Assembly: GCF_000177675.1 (NCBI RefSeq)
Contig: NZ_ADGX01000090.1
Span: 1-34,218 of the forward strand
Source: Parafrankia sp. EUN1f
Lineage (GTDB): Bacteria > Actinomycetota > Actinomycetes > Frankiales > Frankiaceae
Direction of reading: 5' to 3'
Length of the DNA: 34,218 bases
The translations under genes and the position numbers were made by a program. A model generated the notes under the pieces. The model saw only the letters and a program-made list of their open reading frames with translations, had not been told where the DNA came from and made no database searches. Shown here one piece after another: positions 8,799-16,132 of this stretch (within the stretch, counting starts at the first letter, position 1; each line of letters starts with the position of its first letter).

Positions 8799-10025
8799 TC
8801 AGTAGTTGGGGTTGTTGGTGTCCGGGATCTGGATGGCGATCGGGAACTGGGCGCCGGACAGAAGCGTCAGGATGCCGATGCGCAGGATCTCGTCGAAGGC
8901 CCAGTAGACCGTCTGGAGCAGGCCGGGCGCCTTCTCCAGGCTCAGCAGGCCCTCGCGGACGGCGACGAAGGGCTTCCAGGCGACCTGGAAGGCCGTGTCC
9001 CAGAACAGGTTCCTCGGCAGCTTGAGCCAGTCAGCGATCTTGTCGCCCAGGAAGTAACGGGTGAGGGCGCACAGGATGGGCTTGCTGAGCAGGGAGCCGT
9101 CGATGAACGACGCGAGGTTGACCAGGATGTCGGCGAGCTTGATGCCCTCGGGGGTCGGGGCGAGGATCGGGGTGAGAACCTGCGCCGCCTGGGTGTTCGC
9201 CGTGGCCCAGGAGTTCGGGATGTACTCGTCGAGCACCCCGAGCATGTGGGCGGTGACCTGCCAGGAGTGCAGGAACCCCGCGGACTCGACGGCGTTGATC
9301 GGCACGCCCCACGCGTTCAGGTTCTGCATCACGGTGGTGGGCAGGCTGTGCCAGGTCACCATGATGTCGGCCTGGGAGATCGGGATGTCCTCCGAGGCGA
9401 CGTTGTTCCAGGCCGCGAGCTGCGGCAGCAGGTGGCGCACGCCGGCGTGGGCCAGGCGCGTCTTGACGCAGGTCACGATCATCTCGCCGCTGGGGTCGAA
9501 GGCGTTGTTCGAGCCGACGTCGTAGCCCAGCTTGGCGGTCTTGGTGATGCGGTCCCGCATGTCCGCACCGCCCTTGGAGTAATAGACGGCCAGGGCCTCG
9601 CGCGGGATGACCGTGCTCATCATGCCGCTGACGAAGCCGTAGGTGACGCCCAGGTACAGGCCGCGCTTCTGGTTGAAGTTGACCGCGTCCTTGAGCTTGG
9701 CCGTGTCGGTCCACGTCGGCAGCTGGCGCGCGTGCTCCATGAAGTCACGCAGCTCCGTGGGCAGCCCGGCGGGCAGTGCCTGGCCGTTCTTCGTCCACGT
9801 CTTCAGCAGCTTGTTGACCGCGGTCGTCTGACCGCTGTCGATGATCCGGGCGACCACCGGGTCGGCCTCGGCATCCCAGACGTACTTCGGGTCCACGCCG
9901 ACGCCGGCCCCGGCGACCGAGCCGTCGGACGACCACGACCACGCCGGAGTCGCCGCCGCCAGCGCCCCGGCAGCGCCTAACATGCCGCCGGTGACCAGTA
10001 CCTGACGCCTGCTTCGCTCAACCAT
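8799..10025 (-). CDS. lcp: Latex clearing protein (rubber oxygenase), Tat-exported
   Basis: The 408-residue protein starts at ATG 10025 with GGAGGA seven bases upstream. The N terminus carries a twin-arginine signal (SRRQVLVTGG, then an alanine-rich core ending near PAWS at 30). The body belongs to the DUF2236 oxygenase group. The residues known to be essential in Streptomyces K30 Lcp (R164, K167, T168 and haem ligand H198) appear here as R159, K162, T163 and H193 with identical spacing (RITKT; KTRLAHAGVRH), and total length is nearly identical to Lcp K30. Lcp is a secreted b-type haem dioxygenase that cleaves poly(cis-1,4-isoprene) into oligo-isoprenoid aldehydes/ketones. Neighbouring dehydrogenases and a thiolase could process such products. 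The substrate could also be another polyisoprenoid. The assignment rests on spacing of catalytic residues, not on an alignment run. Confidence 0.85.
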   Translation of the reverse strand: MVERSRRQVLVTGGMLGAAGALAAATPAWSWSSDGSVAGAGVGVDPKYVWDAEADPVVARIIDSGQTTAVNKLLKTWTKNGQALPAGLPTELRDFMEHARQLPTWTDTAKLKDAVNFNQKRGLYLGVTYGFVSGMMSTVIPREALAVYYSKGGADMRDRITKTAKLGYDVGSNNAFDPSGEMIVTCVKTRLAHAGVRHLLPQLAAWNNVASEDIPISQADIMVTWHSLPTTVMQNLNAWGVPINAVESAGFLHSWQVTAHMLGVLDEYIPNSWATANTQAAQVLTPILAPTPEGIKLADILVNLASFIDGSLLSKPILCALTRYFLGDKIADWLKLPRNLFWDTAFQVAWKPFVAVREGLLSLEKAPGLLQTVYWAFDEILRIGILTLLSGAQFPIAIQIPDTNNPNY

Positions 10026-10422
10026 CTTCCGTCCTCCCCAGAGCCCGACGACCCAAGGGTGGATACAAAGAAACAAAATCCGATTCTCTGTATCAGGGCC
10101 GCCGCGCCCATGGGACCACATCAGCTATATGCGATACAAGGCTCCTTTTTCTTGCCCGACGCGACGAGATGGATCAAGAAACTCTGGAAAATAAGGCATA
10201 TACCGGACATACTGACGATGTCGCACGCCACTCTCCGGGAGCGCGAGGCCGGCACGCGGCAAGGCAGCGGGCAACCACGGGCAGGAAGCGGCTAACGCGG
10301 AGGCTTGCGGGCAACCCGGCAGCCAGCTCAGCAAGGTGCCCGAAACCTTCCCCAGGCCCGTTCGGGCCACCGAGGACCACCCGACGCCGGCCTCTTCGGC
10401 AGCGCTCGGGTTCCGACGGCGC
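10026..10422. other. lcp upstream region with GATACA motifs
   Basis: This is a 397-base gap holding the lcp promoter. It is AT-richer than its surroundings between 10060 and 10210. Three copies of one hexamer occur: GATACA at 10062, TGTATC at 10089-10094 (inverted) and GATACA at 10133-10138. These may be binding sites for a TetR-type regulator, as lcp genes elsewhere are often controlled by one. I see no gene here; open frames have unlikely composition. Confidence 0.45.
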
Positions 10423-11757
10423 TCAGGCCAGGTCGAGGCCCAACATGCGGATGGCGTTGCCACGCACGATCTTGTGGACGGTCGCCGCGGGCAGGCCGGC
10501 CATCATCTCCTCGGCCACGCGCCGCGTGTCCGGCCAGGTCGAGTCGGTGTGCGGGTAGTCCGTCTCGAAGGTGACGTTGTCGACCCCGATGGCGTCCAGG
10601 GACGCCAGCCCGTGCCGGTCGCGGAAGAAGCAGCCGTACACCTGCCGCCGGAAGTAGCTCGACGGCGGCTCGGGCACGAGATGACGCACCCCGCCCCAGG
10701 CCCGATGTTCCCGCCAGACGTCGTCGGCGCGTTCAAGCGCATAGGGCAGCCAGCCGATCTGCCCCTCGGAATAGGCGAGGACCAGCTCGGGGAAGCGGAC
10801 CAGCACGCCGGAGAACAGCCAGTCGGCCAGCGAGGCCATCGCGTTGTTGAAGCTCAGCGTCGCGGCGACCGCCGGCGGCGCGTCGGCGGAGGTGGCGGGC
10901 ATCCGCGAGGACGAGCCGATGTGCATGCATACGACGGTCCCGGTGTCGACGCAGGCGGCGAGGAACGGCTCCCAGCTGCCGCTGTGGATGCTCGGCAGCC
11001 CCAGATGCGGCGGGATCTCGCTGAAGCAGACGGCCCGGCAGCCGCGCGCGGCGTTACGCCGGACCTCCGCCGCGGCGAGCTCCGCGTCCCACAGCGGAAT
11101 CAGGCACAGCGGGATCAGCCGGCCGCCCGAGTCCGCGCACCACTCGTCGATCATCCAGTCGTTGTATGCCCGGACGCAGGCCAGCGCGAGGTCGGTGTCC
11201 CGCGCCTCGGCGAACGTCTGGCCGCAGAAGCGGGGAAAGGTGGGGAAGCACAGCGACGCCTCGACATGGTTGAGCTCCATGTCGGCGACCCGGGCGACCG
11301 GGTCGTAGCAGCCGGGACGCATCTCGTCGTAGGTGATCGGGGACATCGTCATGTCGTCGCGGTCGAAGCCGACCGCCGCGACGTGCCTTTTGTGGATGTA
11401 GACGAGGTCCTCGTACACCCAGCAGTCGGCCTGCGGGCCGTCGTCGTCGAACGCCTGCCGGTAGTTGCCGCCACCGATGTGCTCCATGCGCCCGATGCCG
11501 CGCCGCTGGACGCGGGGGCCGGCGTCGCGCAGCCGGGCGGGCAGCCAGCGTTGCCACAGGTGGGCCGGCTCCACGACGTGATCGTCGACGCTGATGATCC
11601 GCGGCAGCTCGCCGAAGGAGTGGGCGGGCTCGCCGAGGGAGCGGGCGGGCTCACGGAGGGAGCGGGCGGGCTCGCCGAGGGAGCGGGCGGGGCCCTCACC
11701 CGTGCGGTGCGCCGCGGGCGCCATGTGGTGCGAGTCCGTCTGGTGCGAGTCGGTCAC
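10423..11757 (-). CDS. Amidohydrolase-2 family metal-dependent hydrolase
   Basis: The 444-residue protein starts at GTG 11757 with GGAGGGA upstream. After a low-complexity N terminus (residues 1-48) with seven-residue repeats (EPARSLG, EPARSLR, EPARSLG, EPAHSFG; 21-base tandem units at about 11619-11690), a TIM-barrel amidohydrolase begins with IISVDDHVVEP (first metal motif). Further motifs are VCMHIGSSSR and NVTFETDYPHTDS, whose His and Asp are the usual metal/catalytic ligands. PF04909 members hydrolyse or decarboxylate carboxylated substrates; similar actinobacterial proteins often sit in sterol or aromatic catabolic clusters. The substrate is unknown. It is divergent from the zinc alcohol dehydrogenase gene, with a shared 15-bp palindromic operator in the gap. 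Confidence 0.85.
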   Translation of the reverse strand: MTDSHQTDSHHMAPAAHRTGEGPARSLGEPARSLREPARSLGEPAHSFGELPRIISVDDHVVEPAHLWQRWLPARLRDAGPRVQRRGIGRMEHIGGGNYRQAFDDDGPQADCWVYEDLVYIHKRHVAAVGFDRDDMTMSPITYDEMRPGCYDPVARVADMELNHVEASLCFPTFPRFCGQTFAEARDTDLALACVRAYNDWMIDEWCADSGGRLIPLCLIPLWDAELAAAEVRRNAARGCRAVCFSEIPPHLGLPSIHSGSWEPFLAACVDTGTVVCMHIGSSSRMPATSADAPPAVAATLSFNNAMASLADWLFSGVLVRFPELVLAYSEGQIGWLPYALERADDVWREHRAWGGVRHLVPEPPSSYFRRQVYGCFFRDRHGLASLDAIGVDNVTFETDYPHTDSTWPDTRRVAEEMMAGLPAATVHKIVRGNAIRMLGLDLA

Positions 11758-11811
11758 GGGGGGATCCCTCCGGCTTGCACGGCGAGGAACTCATTCACGC
11801 TAACATCAGAT

Positions 11812-11826
11812 CTGACGGTTCATCAG
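11812..11826. promoter_or_regulatory. Operator site 1, CTGACGGTTCATCAG
   Basis: One of five related 15-bp palindromes in this window (others at 17427, 18525, 21906, 26577). It lies between the divergent amidohydrolase and alcohol dehydrogenase genes. A perfect 10-bp palindrome TCAGATCTGA (11806-11815) overlaps it. The flank CAGGAAACGAG is also found beside the P450 site read on the minus strand. Confidence 0.65.
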
Positions 11827-11858
11827 GAAACGAGGAAGCCGACACCCAGGGGGTCGCG

Positions 11859-12923
11859 GTGCCCGAGGCCAGCATGCCCGCCTACCGCCTCACCGACTGG
11901 CTCCAGCAGCCCACGCTCGTGGATATCGCGGTCCCGCGACCGGGCCCGGGGGAGGTCCTGGTGCGGGTCGCGGGCAACGGGCTGTGCCACTCGGATCTGA
12001 CCATGCATCAGATCCCGGCGGAGATCGGGGCCACACTGGGCTGGCGGGTGCCGTTCACCCTCGGGCACGAGATCGCCGGCTGGATCGCCGACGCCGGCGA
12101 CGAGGCAGCCGCGGCGACGGCCGCACCGGGCACGCCCGTCGTGCTGGTGTCACCGGCCTCCTGCGGGCGCTGCCGCTACTGCCTGCGCGGGCTGGACAGC
12201 GCCTGCCCCGACGGCCTGGCGGGCCGCGGCTACGGCCGGGACGGCGGGCTGGCCCCGTACGTGATCGCTCCGGCCGGGCGCGGAGTCGTCCCGCTGACCA
12301 CGCTCGACCCGGTGGAGGCCGCACCGCTGACGGATGCCGGCGCCACCTCTTACCACGCGGTTCGCCGCGCACTCCCCCGGCTCGGCCCGGGATCATGGGC
12401 CGTGGTCCTCGGTGCCGGCGGACTCGGCGCGTTCGCCGTCCAGCACCTGAAGGCGCTCAGCGCCGCCCGAGTGGTGGCGGTGGACCGCGCCGCGGGGCGC
12501 CGCGTGCTCGCCCGCGAGCTGGGCGCCGACGAGGCCATCGACGGGATCACCTCAGCCACCACGCATGACCTTGCCGACGTGTGCGGCGCGCAGGCGGCGG
12601 ATGTCGTCCTCGACTTCGTCGGGACCGACGCCAGCATCGCCACCGGCCTGCGCGCACTGGCCCCCGCGGGCGCCTTCGGCCTGGTCGGATCGGCCGGCGG
12701 CACCCTGCGGCGCGGCTGGTACGGAACCCTGCCCCGCGAGGCGGAGATCTTCACCTTCCAGGGGTCGACCGTCGCCGACCTCCAGGACGTGATCGCGCTC
12801 GCGGAGGCCGGCCGCATCCGCCCTCTCGTCGACCGGTTCGCCCTGGCCGACATCGACGAGGGCTACGCCGCCCTGGCTGCCGGCGCCCTACACGGCCGCG
12901 CCGTGGTCATCCCGCCCACCTGA
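11859..12923 (+). CDS. Zinc-dependent alcohol dehydrogenase (MDR family)
   Basis: I chose the GTG at 11859 because AGGGGG lies six bases upstream; ATG 11874 is an alternative. The protein has 354 residues. Counting from this start, catalytic zinc ligands are C43 (GLCHSD) and H70/E71 (LGHEIAG), and the structural zinc is held by C102, C105, C108 and C116 (CGRCRYCLRGLDSAC). The Rossmann nucleotide site is VLGAGGLGAFAVQHL, and VVAVDR places an aspartate where NAD-preferring enzymes have it. It oxidises an alcohol to an aldehyde or ketone, or the reverse; the substrate is unknown. The family is clear. Its promoter shares the palindromic operator with the divergent amidohydrolase, suggesting both act in one pathway. 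Confidence 0.88.
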   Translation: MPEASMPAYRLTDWLQQPTLVDIAVPRPGPGEVLVRVAGNGLCHSDLTMHQIPAEIGATLGWRVPFTLGHEIAGWIADAGDEAAAATAAPGTPVVLVSPASCGRCRYCLRGLDSACPDGLAGRGYGRDGGLAPYVIAPAGRGVVPLTTLDPVEAAPLTDAGATSYHAVRRALPRLGPGSWAVVLGAGGLGAFAVQHLKALSAARVVAVDRAAGRRVLARELGADEAIDGITSATTHDLADVCGAQAADVVLDFVGTDASIATGLRALAPAGAFGLVGSAGGTLRRGWYGTLPREAEIFTFQGSTVADLQDVIALAEAGRIRPLVDRFALADIDEGYAALAAGALHGRAVVIPPT

Positions 12924-13080
12924 ACCGACGTTCCTGCTCGACAGCAGCACCAACCGGAAGCCGCGACTCGGAGAGCCACCGCCCGCCGCGCGGCGACCCA
13001 CCGGGAATCCCGCGCCGCCGCACCGCGCCAGCATTTCACACCAATAGGCGCAAATGGGGCGGAGATTCGCTTGACGATCC

Positions 13081-13132
13081 GCAGGAATTGGGGATTTCGG
13101 TTGTTGCAGCAGCCGAAATCCTCAATTCTTGC
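13081..13132. repeat. Dispersed hairpin repeat, copy A
   Basis: Twenty-base arms (13081-13100 and 13113-13132) with two mismatches surround a 12-base loop. The core is GGATTTCGG/CCGAAATCC. It belongs to the same family as the elements at 15089-15275, 21481-21700 and 26155-26206, recognised by a GAGGATTYYGG stem and CTTGC ends. Confidence 0.7.
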
Positions 13133-13179
13133 TGGAAAGCAGCGGCGGCAGCGGAAGTCGAAGTCCGGTATTCCGCGAC

Positions 13180-13206
13180 GGGCCGTTCCGGTGACCGGAA
13201 CGGCCC
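13180..13206. terminator. 12-bp perfect hairpin, bidirectional terminator
   Basis: GGGCCGTTCCGG (13180-13191), TGA loop, CCGGAACGGCCC (13195-13206). It is placed between the convergent ends of the alcohol dehydrogenase and marR genes, followed by a short T-containing run. Confidence 0.75.
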
Positions 13207-13229
13207 GAGCCTTTCCCGACAGCGAATGA

Positions 13230-13808
13230 TCAAGAGAAATCGACGGCGCAGGATTTGCGCGCCGGGGGGACCGATCGGCCGGTCGGGTCGACCTGGGCGT
13301 CCAACATCCCCACCCGCATGCGGTCGAGAAGCTCGGCGAGATGCCGGCGCTCGGCGGCCGTGAAGCCGTCGAGCGCCACGCCGATGTCGTGCAGGCCCAC
13401 CTCGCGGACCGCGGCCAGCAGCGCCTCGCCGTGCTCGGTCGGGGCGAGCCGGGCCACCCGCCGGTCCGCGCCGTCCGCGGACCTGCTGACCAGGCGATGT
13501 TCCTCCAGCGGACGCAGCTGCCGGCTCACCGTCGACTGGTCGAGATCCAGCCAGCGGGCCAGGTCTGAGGACGTCGCGCTGCCGTGCCGGGCGATCCACC
13601 GCAGCAGGGTGAGGCTCGCGCCGGTGATCGGCGCGCCGGCGGCCCGCAGCATCCGCTCCCGCTGCCGCGGGCTGCGCGCGGCCAGCCCGACCAGCTCGAT
13701 GAACTCGTGGATGCGGGCCAGGTCCTGGTCCGGCCCCTGATCCGCCACCGGCCCCTGATCCGGCTCCAGCCCCTGATCCGGCTTCTGGCTCGCATCCACG
13801 CAGCTCAC
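13230..13808 (-). CDS. MarR-family transcriptional regulator
   Basis: About 192 residues from GTG 13808; the start is uncertain (GTG 13799 or an upstream ATG overlapping the flavoenzyme gene are alternatives). The core is a winged helix: ITGASLTLLRWIARHG, then SATSSDLARWLDLDQSTVSRQL (recognition helix) and the wing RSADGADRRVARLAPTEHG, the DxR signature of MarR proteins. Residues 4-25 carry repeats (DQGLEP, DQGPVA, DQGP) from tandem CCCCTGATCCG units near 13730-13790. It lies 41 bases downstream of the flavoenzyme on the same strand, so it is probably co-transcribed and may control that gene, whose promoter has its own imperfect palindrome. Ligand unknown. Confidence 0.85.
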   Translation of the reverse strand: MSCVDASQKPDQGLEPDQGPVADQGPDQDLARIHEFIELVGLAARSPRQRERMLRAAGAPITGASLTLLRWIARHGSATSSDLARWLDLDQSTVSRQLRPLEEHRLVSRSADGADRRVARLAPTEHGEALLAAVREVGLHDIGVALDGFTAAERRHLAELLDRMRVGMLDAQVDPTGRSVPPARKSCAVDFS

Positions 13809-13849
13809 GCCGTCGCTGTCGTCGCCGCGGTCGCTGCCGAGGCCGCCGG

Positions 13850-14974
13850 TCAGTCCTCCAGCACCGCCCCGAGCCGCTGGGTCGTCTCGATCCATTCCTC
13901 CACCATCTCGCGCATGACCTCGGCCGTCGGGCGCCGGCGGTCGAGGCTGCCCACGATCTGCCCGACGGGGAAGCCGCTCAGCGCCTTCGTTCCGGCGCGG
14001 GTCCAGCGCCGCGATGCCTCCCCCCACACAATGCCCTGCAGCGGCATCGGCAGGGTCTTCGGGGCGTCCTCGCGCTCCCATGCGTCCGTCCAGGCGCTGC
14101 GCAGCAGCCGGGCGGGCTTGCCCGTCATCGCGCGGGAACGCACCGTGTCCCGCGAGGTGGCCGCGAGCAGGTTCTCGACGATGGGCTCGGCGGTGTCGGC
14201 CTCGGTGACGGTGAGCCACACCGAGCCCGTCCAGGCGCCCTGGGCGCCGAGCGCGAGCGCGGCGGCGATCTGCCGGCCGCCGCCGATCCCGCCGGCGGCG
14301 AGCACCGGGACACCCGGCCCCACCGCGTCGACGACCTCGGGCACCAGGACCATCGTGCTGACCTCGCCGCAGTGCCCGCCCGCCTCGGTGCCCTGGGCGA
14401 CGATGATGTCGACACCCATCTCGACCTGCTTGACGGCGTGCCGCTTCGCGCCGACGAGCGCGGCCACCAGCACACCCTGGGCGTGGGCACGGTCGATGAC
14501 CTCCTTCGGCGGCGGCCCCAGCGCGTTGACCAGCAGTTTCACCGGATGCTTGAGGGACACCTCGACCTGCCCCGGCCCCTCCTGCTCGATGCCGAGCCCG
14601 GCCGCCTTCAGATCACCCCCGGCGGCCGCGTCCGCGGGCAGCGGCGGGACGTCGTGCTCGGCCAGGACGGACTCGGCGAAACGACGATGCTCGTCGGGCA
14701 CCAGCTCGACCATCCTCTCCCTGGTGATCTCCGCTCCGCCTCCCTTCCCGACGTACGAGTTCGGCATGACGATGTCGACGCCGTAGGGCCGGCCGTCGAC
14801 GTGCTCGTCGATCCAGGCCAGTTCGACCTCGAGCTCCTCGGGGTTGAAGGCGAGCGCCCCCAGCACCCCGAACCCACCCGCCCTGCTGACAGCCGCGACG
14901 ACGTCCCGGCAGTGCGAGAAGGCGAAGATCGGGAACTCGATGCCGAGCAGGTCGCAGACAGGAGTACGGGCCAT
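13850..14974 (-). CDS. Nitronate monooxygenase-like flavoenzyme
   Basis: The 374-residue protein starts at ATG 14974 with a strong site (GAGGAGG). It has the TIM-barrel nitronate monooxygenase/2-nitropropane dioxygenase fold: N-terminal RTPVCDLLGIEFPIFAFSHC, flavin site VLAAGGIGGGRQIAAALALGAQGAW, and QGTEAGGHCGEV, which carries the histidine of the family active site. From memory it is closest to the mycobacterial Rv1533-type group, not to IpdC. Members bind FMN and oxidise nitronates or reduce/oxidise enoyl substrates; the physiological substrate is unknown. A marR gene follows on the same strand. The promoter contains an imperfect palindrome (CTTGCATGTATACAAG) close to the start, a probable site for that regulator. 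Confidence 0.85.
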   Translation of the reverse strand: MARTPVCDLLGIEFPIFAFSHCRDVVAAVSRAGGFGVLGALAFNPEELEVELAWIDEHVDGRPYGVDIVMPNSYVGKGGGAEITRERMVELVPDEHRRFAESVLAEHDVPPLPADAAAGGDLKAAGLGIEQEGPGQVEVSLKHPVKLLVNALGPPPKEVIDRAHAQGVLVAALVGAKRHAVKQVEMGVDIIVAQGTEAGGHCGEVSTMVLVPEVVDAVGPGVPVLAAGGIGGGRQIAAALALGAQGAWTGSVWLTVTEADTAEPIVENLLAATSRDTVRSRAMTGKPARLLRSAWTDAWEREDAPKTLPMPLQGIVWGEASRRWTRAGTKALSGFPVGQIVGSLDRRRPTAEVMREMVEEWIETTQRLGAVLED

Positions 14975-15310
14975 ACGTCCTCCTCAGGAGAATTAACTTG
15001 CATGTATACAAGCATGTTTCTCGGACCAGTGGAAGGCCGCGAAATTTCGCCGCCTCGGCACGCGTCGTCAGCGGACCAGCCGACGTGATCCGCGGATTCT
15101 GGTCGTCCGGGAACGCGCGGCGGAGTCCCAGGCACCGGGCTGCTGCCGAGCAAGACCTGAGGACTCTGGTCGCGGCGACGACAAAAATGTGCACATCGTC
15201 GAGCCTCGACTTCGGACTTCCATTGCTACCAGGCAAGACCGGGTGATTCTGGTTGTTGGAACGACCAGAATCCGCCGATCTTCGGACGTCTCCCTGCAGA
15301 GCCGCCCGGC
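14975..15310. other. Gap with NMO promoter and hairpin repeats (copies B)
   Basis: There is no gene in these 336 bases. Next to the flavoenzyme start are its operator-like palindrome and ribosome site. The rest carries three pieces of the dispersed repeat: GCGGATTCTGGTCGT near 15089, GCTGCTGCCGAGCAAG followed by ACCTGAGGACTCTGG at 15139-15168, and a perfect 9-bp hairpin GATTCTGGT (15245-15253)/ACCAGAATC (15264-15272). Confidence 0.65.
14997..15012. promoter_or_regulatory. Imperfect palindrome CTTGCATGTATACAAG
   Basis: Half-sites CTTGCATG/TATACAAG match at six of eight positions, centred 30 bases upstream of the flavoenzyme start. GCATG is repeated directly on both sides. It is a likely operator for the MarR protein encoded at the end of this operon. 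Confidence 0.45.
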
Positions 15311-16132
15311 TCAGGCGGTCATGCCGCCGTCAACCGGGACGATCGTCCCGGTCATCAGGCTGGCCTCGGCGGATGCCAGGAAGGCGATGACGCGCGCGAC
15401 GTCGTCCGGCTCACCGAAGCCCCCCGGCACCGTGAGCTTGCCGAGCAGCTTCATCGACGCCCCTTCGGGGGGCATGAAGCCGGCGATGATGTCGGTGTCG
15501 ATGCCGCCGGGCGCCACCGCGTTCACCCGGATGTTCCTGCTGACGTACTCCCAGGCCAGCGCCTTGGTGAGCATGACGACGCCGCCCTTGGACGCGCAGT
15601 AGGCGGCGCTGTAGGGCTGGGCGCGCAGCCCGGCGCTGGACGCGACGTTGACGATGGTGCCGCCGTCACGAGCCAGGAAACCGGCCAGGCACGCCCGGCT
15701 CATCAGGAACGTTCCGGTGAGGTTGACGTCGATGATCCTGCGCCAGTCGGCGAGGGGCTGCTCCGCGGTGTGCGCGAACCAGCCGATCCCGGCGACGTTC
15801 GCGAGCACCCTGGGTGCGCCCAGGTCATCCTCGACGGCGCGGACGGCGGCCGCCACCGACTCCTCGTCGGAGACGTCGCAGGCGAAGGCGCGGGCCGCGC
15901 CGCCGGCCTCGACGATGCCGGCGGCGGTCTTCTCCGCCTGGTCGATCCGGACGTCCAGGCAGGCCACGGTCGCGCCGCGGGTGGCGAGCCGGTGCGCCGT
16001 CGCCGCGCCGATGCCGCGCGCCGCGCCGGTGACGATCGCCACCGCGCCATCGAAACCACCAGAGATACCGAAGCCAGCAGAACCGCCGGAGCCAGCCGAG
16101 CTACCGGGGCTGTCGGGGCTGTCGGGGCTCAC
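15311..16132 (-). CDS. Short-chain dehydrogenase/reductase (classical SDR)
   Basis: The 273-residue protein starts at GTG 16132, overlapping the P450 stop by four bases (GTGA), so it is translated with the P450. Residues 2-26 are a Ser/Pro/Gly-rich tail with short repeats (SPD, GSGGSAGF). The cofactor site is TGAARGIG (35-42) with D60 after the second strand, indicating NAD preference. NVAG lies at 112-115, the catalytic serine at 165/166, and Y178 and K182 form YxxxK. It ends with the typical TGTIVPVDGG. It oxidises or reduces a hydroxyl/keto group; together with the P450 it may act on a sterol-like or isoprenoid alcohol. The exact substrate cannot be told from sequence. Confidence 0.88.
   Translation of the reverse strand: MSPDSPDSPGSSAGSGGSAGFGISGGFDGAVAIVTGAARGIGAATAHRLATRGATVACLDVRIDQAEKTAAGIVEAGGAARAFACDVSDEESVAAAVRAVEDDLGAPRVLANVAGIGWFAHTAEQPLADWRRIIDVNLTGTFLMSRACLAGFLARDGGTIVNVASSAGLRAQPYSAAYCASKGGVVMLTKALAWEYVSRNIRVNAVAPGGIDTDIIAGFMPPEGASMKLLGKLTVPGGFGEPDDVARVIAFLASAEASLMTGTIVPVDGGMTA

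Noticed and set aside
13850-14974. IpdC, the steroid-ring flavoenzyme
   Set aside because: The N-terminal and C-terminal segments follow a different nitronate-monooxygenase-like subgroup; the KstR2-type site is also missing.
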